Notes: generated from the sequence alone by a model not told the origin. Shown: positions 31,893 through 40,873, counted from the stretch's first letter. The stretch is DNA of 64,000 bases from a virus (IMGVR_UViG_3300032070_000002:1-64000), one strand, 5' to 3'. A program made the numbers and translations.

Positions 31893-34114
31893 AAGTAAAA
31901 AACCTAAATAATGTAATAGAACAATTGAAACCTTTCTTAAAGGATTATTTAGAAACCCAAGGAACGGAATTTACGCGTTCTCATTTTACTTGTCCAAATA
32001 GGGTATGGCATAAAAATAATGACGCTAAACCGTCCTGTGCATTTTACCCGGATGAAAGTTCTTTTCATTGCTTTTCCTGCGGGAAAAACGGATCTATCTT
32101 TGATGCAGCTAACTTACTTGAAGGGTTACCCTTAGAAGGAAGTGAGTTTATAGAAACCGTAGTAGAATTAGCAAAACGATTTAATATTACCGTAGAGATA
32201 GAAGAAGACTCTGTAGATAAATATCAAACAAAATTAAAAACATTACTAGAATTAGTAAGGGATGTAGCCTATAAGACTTATTTAAGTAATAATGAAATAA
32301 GGGAATACGTAAAGAAAAGAGGCGTAAGTGAAATAGAAGATAAAGTTAAATTTGGATATCTTAAATACGATTCCTTACTTCCTTTTCTTACTACTAAAGG
32401 ATATACTGAAAACGATATAAAAGAAGCGGGTTTATTTAGAGAGTTATTAAATGAAAGATTAATTATACCTATATACGATTCTTTTAATAGATTAGTAGCG
32501 TTTGGAAGTAGAAAAATTAAAGAGGATCAATCGGAAAGGTATTATTTATCCTCCACTTGTCAAGTATATAAAAAGTCTGAAATTTTATTTAATTTTAATA
32601 ATTCAAAACAATATGAAACAATTTATATAGTAGAAGGATTTTTAGATGCCTTTCAATTAATTAAAAATGGTATTCCCAATGTTGTAGCAGTTTGCGGAGA
32701 TGCTATATCGTATAAACATATAAGGTTATTAGTAAAATATAAAGTTAAAAAAGTTATACTTTTATTTGATAGCGATAACGCGGGAAAAGAGGCTACCAAG
32801 AGTGCTATATCGGCTTTATCTAAAACCCCGGAGCTAGAGGTATATATTAAGGAATTATCGGATGCTAAAGACCCGGACGAATATCTATTGAAGTACGGAA
32901 AAGATAAGTTTTTACAGCTTCCGGAAAGTTCTATGTTTGACTATAAACTTAAAAAATATATAGATTCAAACTTAGATAAGAATTTAAAGGAAGACCTTTT
33001 ACAATTTATTTCGGAAGAACAAAGTTTTATTGAAAAAGAACATATGTGTAAAAAGTTAGCAAAGGCGGCTAGTGTAAAAACGGAAACGGTATTGAGTGAA
33101 ATAGAAAGAATAGAAAAAGTAAAGTTAGGAGATTACGGAGTAACTACTTCTGATATAGTAAATGAAAAAGATACTTTAAATAAAGAAATATTTTTATTTG
33201 AAAGTTGGTCGGAAAGTAGAGGAAAATTATTAGGACTAAATATTGCACAATGGCCTATAATGACTGAAAAATTAGACGGTTTTCAAAATGCGTTATTTAT
33301 AGTTGCAGCGGAAGAGAATACGGGTAAATCGGCATTAACTTGTTCGTTATCTTTAAATTTAGCATTATCTAATCCGGGTAAAGTTTTTATATTATATTTT
33401 GGATTAGATGTAAGTAATAGAACAATGATAGCTAGAATGGTAGCTAATTTATCGGGTCTGCCTATTAATACTGTTTCAAATCCTAAATATAAAATTTTAG
33501 AAAATCCTACTATAATAAATAAAGAAGAGTTAATGAAAATAAGGGAAGAAAAAATAAATCAAATTAGATTATTATCGGATACTATTTCTATTAAGGATGA
33601 AAAAACTATAAGATCGATAGAGGATATGGAAAGATTAATTAAGGTATATTTAAAAGCATATGAAGGAAAACAATTAGTCGTAATAATAGATAGTTTAAAT
33701 CAAATGCATACAGCGGTTAAAAAAGAGACGCGTGATATTTATATGTATATTTCGGATAAACTAAAGGAGTGGACTGTAAAATTTGATATCCCGGTTATAG
33801 CTATTTCAGAATTAAGAAAATTAGCACACCCGGGAATGAGGCCTACTAATGATGATATAAAGGAAGTAAGCGATTTAAAATATGATGCGGATGTTACGAT
33901 TTTACTTTATAATGAACTTCATTCAAAAAGGGATTCTTCTACAAGAACTTTTATAGGAGAAGGAGGCATAGTTTATCCTATAGTAGAATTAATATTTTAT
34001 AAAAATAAAACGTCGGAATTTAAAGGAACACTCTTTTATAAATTTTATACGGATACAAGTCGCATAGAGGAATGTACTATTGAAGAAATGAGAAAGTATT
34101 GGAGTGAAAGATGA
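31889..34114 (+). CDS. Bifunctional primase-helicase (T7 gp4-like plan)
   Basis: The 741-residue protein begins with a CHC2-type zinc finger (C35, H41, C61, C64). A TOPRIM domain follows at 245-310 (IYIVEGFLDAFQLI, then LLFDSDNAGKEAT) with the catalytic acidic residues, and then a RecA-fold helicase. The P-loop is EENTGKSAL (about 474-482) and Walker B is VVIIDSLNQM (about 597-606). It should prime lagging-strand synthesis and unwind DNA at the fork. It starts inside the preceding gene and overlaps the next. Confidence 0.88.
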   Translation: MKVKNLNNVIEQLKPFLKDYLETQGTEFTRSHFTCPNRVWHKNNDAKPSCAFYPDESSFHCFSCGKNGSIFDAANLLEGLPLEGSEFIETVVELAKRFNITVEIEEDSVDKYQTKLKTLLELVRDVAYKTYLSNNEIREYVKKRGVSEIEDKVKFGYLKYDSLLPFLTTKGYTENDIKEAGLFRELLNERLIIPIYDSFNRLVAFGSRKIKEDQSERYYLSSTCQVYKKSEILFNFNNSKQYETIYIVEGFLDAFQLIKNGIPNVVAVCGDAISYKHIRLLVKYKVKKVILLFDSDNAGKEATKSAISALSKTPELEVYIKELSDAKDPDEYLLKYGKDKFLQLPESSMFDYKLKKYIDSNLDKNLKEDLLQFISEEQSFIEKEHMCKKLAKAASVKTETVLSEIERIEKVKLGDYGVTTSDIVNEKDTLNKEIFLFESWSESRGKLLGLNIAQWPIMTEKLDGFQNALFIVAAEENTGKSALTCSLSLNLALSNPGKVFILYFGLDVSNRTMIARMVANLSGLPINTVSNPKYKILENPTIINKEELMKIREEKINQIRLLSDTISIKDEKTIRSIEDMERLIKVYLKAYEGKQLVVIIDSLNQMHTAVKKETRDIYMYISDKLKEWTVKFDIPVIAISELRKLAHPGMRPTNDDIKEVSDLKYDADVTILLYNELHSKRDSSTRTFIGEGGIVYPIVELIFYKNKTSEFKGTLFYKFYTDTSRIEECTIEEMRKYWSER

Positions 34115-34434
34115 TGTGTAATAAGGGACAAGAATTTAATGTGACAAATGATATTTGCCTTAAATGTGATAATTTTAGGGAGTGTAGTTTTTTTAAAACA
34201 TTTAAGGAATTAGAAAATAAGTCTTTAAACATTCCAAAAATATTAGGAGTAACGGATAAAGGAAAATTTCAAATAGAGTATACCGAAATAAAAGAAATAG
34301 CATTAAGTCAAAATAAAAATTCTAAATATTATAAGGGAGATAAAATTACAGAAAATGAAGTAAAAGATTTTCAAATAACATTAGGTTTAGTAAATACGAT
34401 AGACGATATTATTAACATAATAAGGAGGTATTAA
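34111..34434 (+). CDS. Cysteine-containing hypothetical protein, 107 aa
   Basis: It overlaps the primase-helicase stop. An N-terminal C...CLKCDNFRECSFF cluster (residues 3-27) looks like a zinc or iron-sulphur knuckle. The remainder is mixed alpha/beta with a C-terminal DIINIIRRY helix. Location after the replicative helicase suggests an accessory role. No family recognised. Confidence 0.5.
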   Translation: MMCNKGQEFNVTNDICLKCDNFRECSFFKTFKELENKSLNIPKILGVTDKGKFQIEYTEIKEIALSQNKNSKYYKGDKITENEVKDFQITLGLVNTIDDIINIIRRY

Positions 34435-34635
34435 ATGAAGAAACTTAATAAGTTTGAAAACGTAGCATTTAATTGTTTACGGAAGTTATTCGGATTTAAT
34501 AAAGCGTTAAATATAATGAGAAAATTTTGGAGAGGATATTTTAGATTACAATATCTTCCTAAATCGCTATACTATAGCGTAGTAATATTTTATTATAAAT
34601 CGTGTATTCTTCTTATTAAAAAGGTAGGTATATAA
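34435..34635 (+). CDS. Basic amphipathic small protein, 66 aa
   Basis: It begins immediately after the previous stop with AAGGAGG before the ATG. It is strongly basic and aromatic (FGFNKALNIMRKFWRGYFRL), with a hydrophobic segment (YYSVVIFYYKSCILLI) near the end. Membrane association is likely. The function is unknown. Confidence 0.5.
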   Translation: MKKLNKFENVAFNCLRKLFGFNKALNIMRKFWRGYFRLQYLPKSLYYSVVIFYYKSCILLIKKVGI

Positions 34636-34636
34636 A

Positions 34637-34798
34637 ATGAAAATACAAATATACTCTATAATGTATAGAAACTTAAAAAATGTATTCACATTTTTACACG
34701 GTACGAAGAATGGTAAAGAATGCATAATAGGAGAGTGTCACGGTTCTTTATGGAATACTATAAAACTTATATTAAAAGTTTGGAGGACGAAAACGTGA
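34637..34798 (+). CDS. Hypothetical small protein, 53 aa
   Basis: It overlaps the queD start by four bases (GTGA), which suggests translational coupling to QueD. Residues 1-20 (KIQIYSIMYRNLKNVFTFLHG) and the last residues are basic. No function is evident; it may serve mainly as a leader for queD. Confidence 0.4.
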   Translation: MKIQIYSIMYRNLKNVFTFLHGTKNGKECIIGECHGSLWNTIKLILKVWRTKT

Positions 34799-35166
34799 AA
34801 ATTCAAACAGAAGTAAAATTAGATTCTGCTCATAGATTACCGAACTATATTGGCAAGTGTGCTAATTTGCACGGGCATACTTGGAAGATAGTAATTACGG
34901 TAGATGCAGAAGTTTTAGATATAAACGAATTTGCGGTAGATTTTGTAAAGGTAAAAGAAGTAATGAATAAATACGACCACACCTACTTAAATAATTTTAT
35001 AGAAAATCCTAATGCGGAAAATTTAGCTTATAAGTTTGCTAATGAGATAAAGGAATTAGGTAATCAATATATGGAAGGAACCGCAAGTCCGATAGGAAAT
35101 AGATTTAACTACGTGACAGTTAAAGTGTATGAAAGCGAGGTTAGTTTTGCTGAGGTCACAATATAG
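34795..35166 (+). CDS. queD: QueD, 6-carboxy-5,6,7,8-tetrahydropterin synthase
   Basis: I start at GTG 34795 with TGGAGGA upstream; the longer ATG frame from 34720 adds a nonconserved extension. The 123-residue product has the expected length. Zinc ligands appear in SAHRL (H13) and LHGHTW (H26, H28), the catalytic cysteine is C22 in KCANLHGH, and YDHTYLNNF follows. QueD converts 7,8-dihydroneopterin triphosphate to carboxytetrahydropterin, the second step towards preQ0. FolE2, QueE and QueC are encoded downstream within 12 kb. Confidence 0.9.
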   Translation: MKIQTEVKLDSAHRLPNYIGKCANLHGHTWKIVITVDAEVLDINEFAVDFVKVKEVMNKYDHTYLNNFIENPNAENLAYKFANEIKELGNQYMEGTASPIGNRFNYVTVKVYESEVSFAEVTI

Positions 35167-35178
35167 GGAGGGTAAATA

Positions 35179-35667
35179 ATGAAATACAAACTAACAAATG
35201 TAACAAAGGTATGGTGTGGAATAACCTTGCATCAGATTGAGGCGACTATTTCTTTTGGTGGTATATCTAAAGGCGATAAGGGGGGATATATAGAAAAAGA
35301 AAATAATTTAGACCAATCTGGCGACGCTTGGGTGTCTGACAACGCTCGGGTGTCTGGCAACGCTTGGGTGTATGGCAACGCTCAGGTGTATGGCGACGCT
35401 TGGGTGTATGGCAACGCTTGGGTGTCTGACAACGCTTGGGTGTCTGACAACGCTCGGGTGTCTGACAACGCTCGGGTGTATGACAACGCTTGGGTGTATG
35501 GCAATGCTCAGGTGTATGGCGACGCTTGGGTGTATGGCAAATTAAAACTTACTTTTGGGTACTTTTTTGGAATACGCTTTAAAAAAGAAAAAATAAAATA
35601 TGTAAAATTAGATGATAATAATGAGATTATTTGTAAGGGGGATATAAAGTTTGAGGAACTTAAATAA
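35179..35667 (+). CDS. Hexapeptide-repeat protein (beta-helix type), 162 aa
   Basis: A 40-residue head ([22 protein letters not shown]) is followed by twelve tandem six-residue units of the form (G/D)(N/D)A(W/R/Q)V(S/Y), residues 48-119. Such regular hexads suit a left-handed or similar beta-helix. The 43-residue tail is basic and not repeated. The repeat codons are GC-rich and strongly unlike the flanks. Similar repeats occur in gut and environmental phages with unknown role. It separates queD from the rest of the deazaguanine genes. Confidence 0.65.
   Translation: MKYKLTNVTKVWCGITLHQIEATISFGGISKGDKGGYIEKENNLDQSGDAWVSDNARVSGNAWVYGNAQVYGDAWVYGNAWVSDNAWVSDNARVSDNARVYDNAWVYGNAQVYGDAWVYGKLKLTFGYFFGIRFKKEKIKYVKLDDNNEIICKGDIKFEELK
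35320..35535 (+). repeat. Twelve-copy 18-nt tandem coding repeat
   Basis: Units run ggc/gac-aac/gac-gct-tgg/cgg/cag-gtg-tct/tat. Variation is confined to set positions within the unit, so new alleles can arise by shuffling. All copies keep the frame. Confidence 0.92.
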
Positions 35668-35693
35668 CCTATGCCTAACCCCGGAGGCTCACA

Positions 35694-36206
35694 ATGAATG
35701 AATTACGGGAAGCGATTGAGGTATTAGAGCAACTTTATAATATCAGAATGGGGCAATGTGGTTATATGCCACCATACGAAACGAGTAAAGAGGCAAAGGC
35801 ATTACAGCTTGCTATTTCCTTCCTCCAAGTTTTAGAGGGCAAGGGGATGCCGGAGTTTCATTCAGTTAAGGATAATTATACTTCTTTTGAAAAATATACC
35901 GAATGTGAACATAAGAAGATTGATGCACTCGGAAATAATTGCCAAGCGTGTGATATTGCCTGGCTTATAGAAAGATGCAAATGTTTAGAAAAAACTATTA
36001 AAGAATATAATGTCTACCACGCCAAACTCCAAGCAGAATGGCGGGAGAAGGCGGGGGTGGAGAAGATAGAGAAAATAATAGAAGAAAATGACGAATTTCC
36101 TAATATGTCTATTCAAACATTAAGAGATTTAAATGTAAATAATTTATTAGCATATAATCCAAAAAGATTAGCCCAAGCCCTATCTGATTACCTGGAGGTA
36201 AAGTGA
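35694..36206 (+). CDS. Hypothetical protein, 170 aa
   Basis: It has a GGAGG site. Helical N terminus (NELREAIEVLEQLYNIRMG), a CEHKKIDALGNNCQACDIAWL stretch with a likely metal site in the middle, and a C-terminal helical part. G+C-rich codons near the start (GCGATTGAG, CCGGAG) suggest separate origin. No family recognised. It lies inside the deazaguanine region. Confidence 0.5.
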   Translation: MNELREAIEVLEQLYNIRMGQCGYMPPYETSKEAKALQLAISFLQVLEGKGMPEFHSVKDNYTSFEKYTECEHKKIDALGNNCQACDIAWLIERCKCLEKTIKEYNVYHAKLQAEWREKAGVEKIEKIIEENDEFPNMSIQTLRDLNVNNLLAYNPKRLAQALSDYLEVK

Positions 36207-36208
36207 GT

Positions 36209-36352
36209 ATGGAGAATAAAATGATGCAATGTAGTATTTGTAAAGAATTTTTTAATCCCGCAATGTTATCAGAAGTATTTGAACACGAACATAGTAATAT
36301 ATCTACAGATAAAGAATACTACGGAAAGAAAGTAGAAAATGAAAAAAATTAA
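36209..36352 (+). CDS. Zinc-finger-like small protein, 47 aa
   Basis: I choose ATG 36209, nine bases after GGAGGT; a GTG at 36203 is too close to the site. CSICKEFF followed by HEH gives a C2H2-like pattern (residues 8, 11, 26, 28). It overlaps the phosphoribosyltransferase start by 14 bases. The function is unknown. Confidence 0.45.
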   Translation: MENKMMQCSICKEFFNPAMLSEVFEHEHSNISTDKEYYGKKVENEKN

Positions 36353-36770
36353 GTATACTTGGCAAGAATTTGATAAAGATGTAATACTTTTAATTAGAAG
36401 GATTAAGTACTCAAAATTTCAGCCGGAAACCTTAGTCTGTCTAGCTACAGGCGGTTGCCCTCTAGGTACAAAATTACATAATAGATTAGAAAAACCCCTA
36501 ACAATTATAAGTGTAAAAAGTTACGAGGATACTAAACAGGGTGCGATACTTTTAAATAGTTCCTATACCGTTCCTTTAAGGTCTCCGGTTTTATTATTAG
36601 ATGATGTGGCGGACTCCGGAAAAACTATACAATTAGTAAAATCACATTTAGAGTTGGGAGGAGTAGAAGTAAGGACGGCTACACTGTTTTATAAAGAACA
36701 TTCTGTAATTAAACCCGATTGGTATATTCATAAAATAAGTGAGGAATGGCTAATTTTTCCTTGGGAGTAA
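36339..36770 (+). CDS. Phosphoribosyltransferase
   Basis: The 143-residue protein carries the PRPP-binding motif VLLLDDVADSGKT (84-96) with a short N-terminal hood (LVCLATGGCPLG as the preceding PRTase loop). The length and LATGG pattern recall hypoxanthine/xanthine-guanine type PRTases. It may salvage purines to feed GTP into the FolE2 step or act on a deazapurine. It lies directly upstream of an M16 peptidase and QueE. Confidence 0.75.
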   Translation: MKKIKYTWQEFDKDVILLIRRIKYSKFQPETLVCLATGGCPLGTKLHNRLEKPLTIISVKSYEDTKQGAILLNSSYTVPLRSPVLLLDDVADSGKTIQLVKSHLELGGVEVRTATLFYKEHSVIKPDWYIHKISEEWLIFPWE

Positions 36771-36771
36771 T

Positions 36772-37929
36772 ATGAATAAAATTTTTATAAATCTTCCAAG
36801 TAAATATACTACTATTATGTTAGTAGCACCTACGGGATTAGTAAACGAATTTGAAAAATATCCTTACGGTATTTCTCATTTTTTAGAGCATATGCATTTT
36901 AAGGGTACAAAGAAAAGAACTACAAAACAAATAGCTTATGATATAGAAAGATACGGCGGAGATTTAAACGCTTTTACGGATAGTGAAATTACGGGTTATT
37001 ATGTTAAAATAGCTAATCGTTATATGAATAAAGGTTTTGACGTAATTTCAGACCTAGTAGAAAATTGCGTAATCCCGGAAGAGGAAATAGATAAAGAAAG
37101 AAAAGTAATATTACAAGAGTTAAAAAGTTATGAAGACGATCCTCAAGAGAAAGTTAGTGATTTATTTTATACAAATATGTATAATATTCACTATCCACTT
37201 CATTACCCTATTATAGGTTTCCCTTCTACTTTAAATCAAATAGGTAGAAAGGAATTATTAAAATATAAAAAGGATAGATATAATCCATTAACTTTAATTA
37301 TAGTAGGCGATATCGCGGATTGTTTAGATATTAAATTGTGTCCTACCTCTTATCCAAAAGTAAATTTTCTTTCTACTAACAAAGAAAAATTTATAGAGCG
37401 AAATAATTTACAACAAGCACAAGTTATTATAGGATTTTCTCAATTTTTACCTATTGATGCTACAACTTTATTTTTTACGGTAGCTTTAATAGAATCAATT
37501 TTAAACGATATGAGCGGAAGACTATTTACGGAAATTAGAGAAAATCATAATTTAGTATACGGTATTAGATTTTCAAGTACTATTTTTGGAAATAATCTAT
37601 TTCAATGGAAAGTAAGTTTAGGATTAGAAAAAAATAAAATAAATCAAGCAAAAGAATTAATAATTAAGGAATTAACAAGACCTTTTACTAGCCAAGAAGT
37701 TGAAGATGCGGTAATTAAATCTATAGGAGAGCTAGAATTAAGGACTTCGTCTTTTTTAATTTCTAATATTATCGCAAATAGTATAACGACTAATATAGAT
37801 TGGCAACGAATAATTTTTAACTATAAAGAGGAATTTAAGAGAGTAAAAGATTATGTAAATAGTGTGCAAGAATTAATAGATTTTACTAATTATAAAATAG
37901 TAGGCCTCATTCCGGGAGATAAAAAGTGA
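36772..37929 (+). CDS. M16-family zinc metallopeptidase
   Basis: The 385-residue protein has the inverted zinc motif HFLEH (H36, E39, H40) and the distal ligand E116 in VILQELKSY, exactly 76 residues after H40, so the active site is complete. The second half resembles the inactive M16 domain (GRLFTEIRENHNLVYGI). No signal peptide is seen, implying cytoplasmic action. M16 peptidases degrade peptides and are rare in phages. It overlaps the queE start by four bases, so it is translationally coupled to the base-modification genes. Its substrate is unknown. Confidence 0.85.
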   Translation: MNKIFINLPSKYTTIMLVAPTGLVNEFEKYPYGISHFLEHMHFKGTKKRTTKQIAYDIERYGGDLNAFTDSEITGYYVKIANRYMNKGFDVISDLVENCVIPEEEIDKERKVILQELKSYEDDPQEKVSDLFYTNMYNIHYPLHYPIIGFPSTLNQIGRKELLKYKKDRYNPLTLIIVGDIADCLDIKLCPTSYPKVNFLSTNKEKFIERNNLQQAQVIIGFSQFLPIDATTLFFTVALIESILNDMSGRLFTEIRENHNLVYGIRFSSTIFGNNLFQWKVSLGLEKNKINQAKELIIKELTRPFTSQEVEDAVIKSIGELELRTSSFLISNIIANSITTNIDWQRIIFNYKEEFKRVKDYVNSVQELIDFTNYKIVGLIPGDKK

Positions 37930-38567
37930 AGATAAATGAAATTTTTAAGAGTATACAGGGTGAAGGAAGATTTCAGGGATATCCTGCATTGTTTATTAGG
38001 GTTTCCGGTTGTACAAGAAAGTGTAAATGGTGCGATTCTAAATACCATATTAACGGGGAAGAATTTACGATAGAAGAATTAGTAAATGAAATTGATGATA
38101 GGCCAGAAACGGCTATAGTTGTATTTACTGGAGGCGAGCCCTTACTATATTTAGAAGAAATAACACACATAATTAGCGAGTTAAAAGGTATTGACGTTAA
38201 GTGGCATTTGGAAACGAATAGTGATTTAATTAAGACTCAAAAAGATTTTAACGATATAATAAAAACTTTTAACTATATAGTAATTAGTCCAAAGGAATTA
38301 TCTGTTGTAGAAGAAATAATTAAATTTAAAAATGCTACCTGTTTTAAGGACTATCTTGAAAGGGTTGAAATAAAAATAGTAACTGACTTAGATAAAATAA
38401 ATAAAGATTTAGTGCCTTATGCTACTTCTTTAATGCCCTATACTTCTTATAATAAAAAGAAAGATATAGAAATAAGAAAAAGAGTATGGGCGTATTGCGT
38501 AACACATAATTTACATTATAGTGCTAGATTACAAGTAATAAATTTTAATAAGAAGAGGGGGGTATAG
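37926..38567 (+). CDS. queE: QueE, 7-carboxy-7-deazaguanine synthase
   Basis: The 213-residue radical SAM enzyme shows the QueE pattern: FKSIQGEGRFQGYP, CTRKCKWCD (C29, C33, C36), then VVFTGGEPLLY, and a HLETNSD strand. It rearranges carboxytetrahydropterin to 7-carboxy-7-deazaguanine. The four-base overlap with the M16 gene and the one-base contact with the ligase gene give tight coupling. The length is normal for QueE. Confidence 0.9.
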   Translation: MKINEIFKSIQGEGRFQGYPALFIRVSGCTRKCKWCDSKYHINGEEFTIEELVNEIDDRPETAIVVFTGGEPLLYLEEITHIISELKGIDVKWHLETNSDLIKTQKDFNDIIKTFNYIVISPKELSVVEEIIKFKNATCFKDYLERVEIKIVTDLDKINKDLVPYATSLMPYTSYNKKKDIEIRKRVWAYCVTHNLHYSARLQVINFNKKRGV

Positions 38568-39160
38568 TGGATAACTTTCCCGAGTTTAAAGAATTTAAAA
38601 AAATACCTAGATTAAGTAGAAAGATTATTATTACCGAAAAAATTGACGGCACTAACGGTTTAATTTATATTGACGAAATAAATAATATTTTTGCAGGAAG
38701 TAGAAACAGATTTCTTTGGGGATCAATTCAAGAAGAAATTCATAATGATAATCACGGTTTTGCTCAATGGGTAAAAACTAATAAGGAAGAATTATTAAAA
38801 TTAGGCAAGGGGTATCATTATGGCGAGTGGTGGGGAAGCGGAATACAAAGAGGCTATAATTTGCCTAAAGGAGAAAAGAGATTTAGTTTATTTAATACCG
38901 ATAGATGGATTAAAGATAGAACACAACCCCTATTAGAAAAACAAGAGTATTGTCCCGAATGTTGTTACGTTGTGCCTATTTTATGGACAGGTATTTTTAA
39001 TACATCCGACATAGATTCTATTTTAGATAATTTAGTATTAAAAGGTAGTAGTGCTTCATTAGGATTTATGCAACCAGAGGGAATTGTAATTTATCATAGG
39101 GCGGGTAATTTAATGTTTAAGAAAACGATTGAGAAGGATGAAAAAGGAAAAAATGAATAA
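38567..39160 (+). CDS. RNA ligase (Rnl2-like)
   Basis: It starts at GTG 38567 after GGGGGG. Motif I is EKIDGTNG with K25, followed by an AGSRNRF motif, YGEWWGSG and PEGIVIYH (motif IV). A CPECC pair occurs near 130. The size (197 aa) matches a minimal adenylyltransferase domain of the T4 Rnl2 kind without the C-terminal domain. With the polynucleotide kinase at 47742 it could repair host-cleaved tRNA. Confidence 0.8.
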   Translation: MDNFPEFKEFKKIPRLSRKIIITEKIDGTNGLIYIDEINNIFAGSRNRFLWGSIQEEIHNDNHGFAQWVKTNKEELLKLGKGYHYGEWWGSGIQRGYNLPKGEKRFSLFNTDRWIKDRTQPLLEKQEYCPECCYVVPILWTGIFNTSDIDSILDNLVLKGSSASLGFMQPEGIVIYHRAGNLMFKKTIEKDEKGKNE

Positions 39161-39398
39161 TATTTGGTCTATAAATATTTCAGATTTTTTAGAAATACTA
39201 GAAGAGGCAATTAAGTTAGGTAGAGAAAGAGGTAAAAAAGAGGGCGAAAATATAGAACCGGAATTTTTTGAGATAGCAAAAAAGAAAAATAAAATGCCTA
39301 AACATTTAGGCGCAACAGAATTAAATAAAGAAGAATTACTAGAAGAATATAAATTAAGAAATTTAAAAGTATTAGATTTAACTAAAAAGGAGAAATAA
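39153..39398 (+). CDS. Hypothetical protein, 81 aa
   Basis: I start at ATG 39153, which follows AAAGGAAA; earlier in-frame ATGs lie deeper in the ligase gene. It is a helical protein (DFLEILEEAIKLGRERGKKEG, then ATELNKEELLEEYKLRN). No recognised family. Confidence 0.45.
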   Translation: MNNIWSINISDFLEILEEAIKLGRERGKKEGENIEPEFFEIAKKKNKMPKHLGATELNKEELLEEYKLRNLKVLDLTKKEK

Positions 39399-39653
39399 AT
39401 GGAAGAGTTAAAATTATATAACGGGTTACGCGTTAAAGTTTGGCAGTTAGGCTGCGGCGAAAATAAATCCGCAGGCGGATATTCTATTTGTAGAGTATAT
39501 ATTTGGAGTGAAAATTTAATTAAGGAGTTAGGATTAGGGCAGCCCTTTCATTGCGCATATCAAGAAGCTGAAGAGTTAGCGGTTTTAATAGATGCGGAAT
39601 TAACTTTAAATGGATCAATCGTAAGAAAATCTACTAACGGAGAATATAAATGA
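39399..39653 (+). CDS. Hypothetical protein, 84 aa
   Basis: It follows AAGGAG and abuts its neighbours. The sequence YNGLRVKVWQLGCGENKSAGGYSICRVYIW suggests a beta-rich start, followed by a helix (YQEAEELAVLIDAEL). Codons are relatively GC-rich. The function is unknown. Confidence 0.45.
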   Translation: MEELKLYNGLRVKVWQLGCGENKSAGGYSICRVYIWSENLIKELGLGQPFHCAYQEAEELAVLIDAELTLNGSIVRKSTNGEYK

Positions 39654-39976
39654 AGTGTATAATTTGTAATTTAGAATTAACAGAAGCCGATGAAATAATA
39701 ACTCAATACGGTTTAGATATGCATAAAAGTTGTGAAGAAAAATTTATATACTATACTAATCCTACTTATAGAGACTATATAAAATGTTGTAATGTAAAAC
39801 ACGATATAATAGGTTTACTTAAACAGGGTAAATTTATAGGTATTGGAAAATGTAAAATATGTGGAAAGACTTATATTACTAGTAGACTTCCAAAAAATCC
39901 AAAACCTAGAAAACCTAAAGCTCCAGAAAGATATTCAGACGACGCCGAAAGAAGAAAAATGTTTGGAGTAAAGTAA
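39650..39976 (+). CDS. Zinc-binding small protein, 108 aa
   Basis: Two cysteine pairs can be seen, CIICNLEL at the start (C3, C6) and CKICGKTY near 71-74, with further cysteine CCNVKH between them. The C-terminal tail is proline- and lysine-rich (NPKPRKPKAPERYSDD) and basic. A nucleic-acid-binding role is plausible. It overlaps the previous gene by four bases. Confidence 0.5.
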   Translation: MKCIICNLELTEADEIITQYGLDMHKSCEEKFIYYTNPTYRDYIKCCNVKHDIIGLLKQGKFIGIGKCKICGKTYITSRLPKNPKPRKPKAPERYSDDAERRKMFGVK

Positions 39977-39977
39977 A

Positions 39978-40043
39978 ATGGTTATTAATTTATTAATAAT
40001 ATATTTAACAATTTTATATATAGTATCAAGGAGAAGAAAATGA
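39978..40043 (+). CDS. Membrane microprotein, 21 aa
   Basis: A 21-residue frame (VINLLIIYLTILYIVSRRRK) is a single hydrophobic helix with a basic end. It overlaps the folE2 ATG by four bases (ATGA), and its codons contain the AAGGAG site of folE2. It may be a real micro-protein or just a leader that couples translation. Confidence 0.35.
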   Translation: MVINLLIIYLTILYIVSRRRK

Positions 40044-40873
40044 AGGACTTACTACCGGATATTCAAAATACGCCTGTTTCTTCTATTCAAATAGATAGAG
40101 TAGGAGTAACGGATATTGATTTTCCGCTACCCATAAAATTAAAAAACGGTATAATTCAAACTATTTATTCTACCGCACATTTATATGGTTCCTTACCTAA
40201 AACAAGAAAAGGAACTAATATGTCTAGGTATTTAGAAGTATTATTTCAACAAAAACAACCTTTAAACGTAAGAAAAAATTTAAGAGATTTTCTATATCAA
40301 TTATTACAAGTAGTAGATACGAAGGATATATATTGTGAAATTAATTTTAAATTATTTATGGAGAAAATAGCTCCGGTTTCAAAAAAGAAAGGTGTGTTAG
40401 CATATAATTGTTCTCTTATAGGCAGATTACAACAAGGTAAGTATACTTTCTTTAATTATGCATATAAAATTAAAGTTCCCGTTACTTCGGTTTGTCCTTG
40501 TTCTAAACAAATAAGTAAGTTCGGCGCACATAATCAAAGAGGCTACGTTGAAGCTACTATAATATTTGAAAAAAATAAATCAATTCCTTTAGAGGATTTA
40601 ATAAAACTAATAGAAAAACAAGGCTCGTGTGAACTATATCCTATTTTAAAAAGACCCGATGAGAAATACGTAACCGAAAAGGGCTATAAAAATGCAAAAT
40701 TTGTAGAGGATATATGTAGAGATGTGGCTATTAAGTTGCAAGAGATAAGTGTAATAAAGAAGTTTAAAATTAAGGTTGAAAATTTTGAAAGTATACACGA
40801 CCATAACGCGGTAGCGTATGTTTTTAGAAAGAGACGGGGTAAGAGATGGACTTCAGATATACAAATAATTTAA
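40040..40873 (+). CDS. folE2: FolE2, type IB GTP cyclohydrolase
   Basis: The 277-residue protein matches FolE2: PVTSVCPCSKQIS at about 152-164 with the metal cysteine, GAHNQRGYVE, SCELYPILKRPDEKYVTE, and VENFESIHDHNAVA at the end. It converts GTP to 7,8-dihydroneopterin triphosphate, the entry step to preQ0. Type IB is metal-flexible and typical where zinc is limiting. The ribosome binding site is within the upstream micro-ORF. Confidence 0.92.
   Translation: MKDLLPDIQNTPVSSIQIDRVGVTDIDFPLPIKLKNGIIQTIYSTAHLYGSLPKTRKGTNMSRYLEVLFQQKQPLNVRKNLRDFLYQLLQVVDTKDIYCEINFKLFMEKIAPVSKKKGVLAYNCSLIGRLQQGKYTFFNYAYKIKVPVTSVCPCSKQISKFGAHNQRGYVEATIIFEKNKSIPLEDLIKLIEKQGSCELYPILKRPDEKYVTEKGYKNAKFVEDICRDVAIKLQEISVIKKFKIKVENFESIHDHNAVAYVFRKRRGKRWTSDIQII

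Noticed and set aside
35320-35535. CRISPR-like array
   Set aside because: The repeats are contiguous, without spacers, and encode regular hexapeptides in frame. The same applies to the 21-nt array at 22154.
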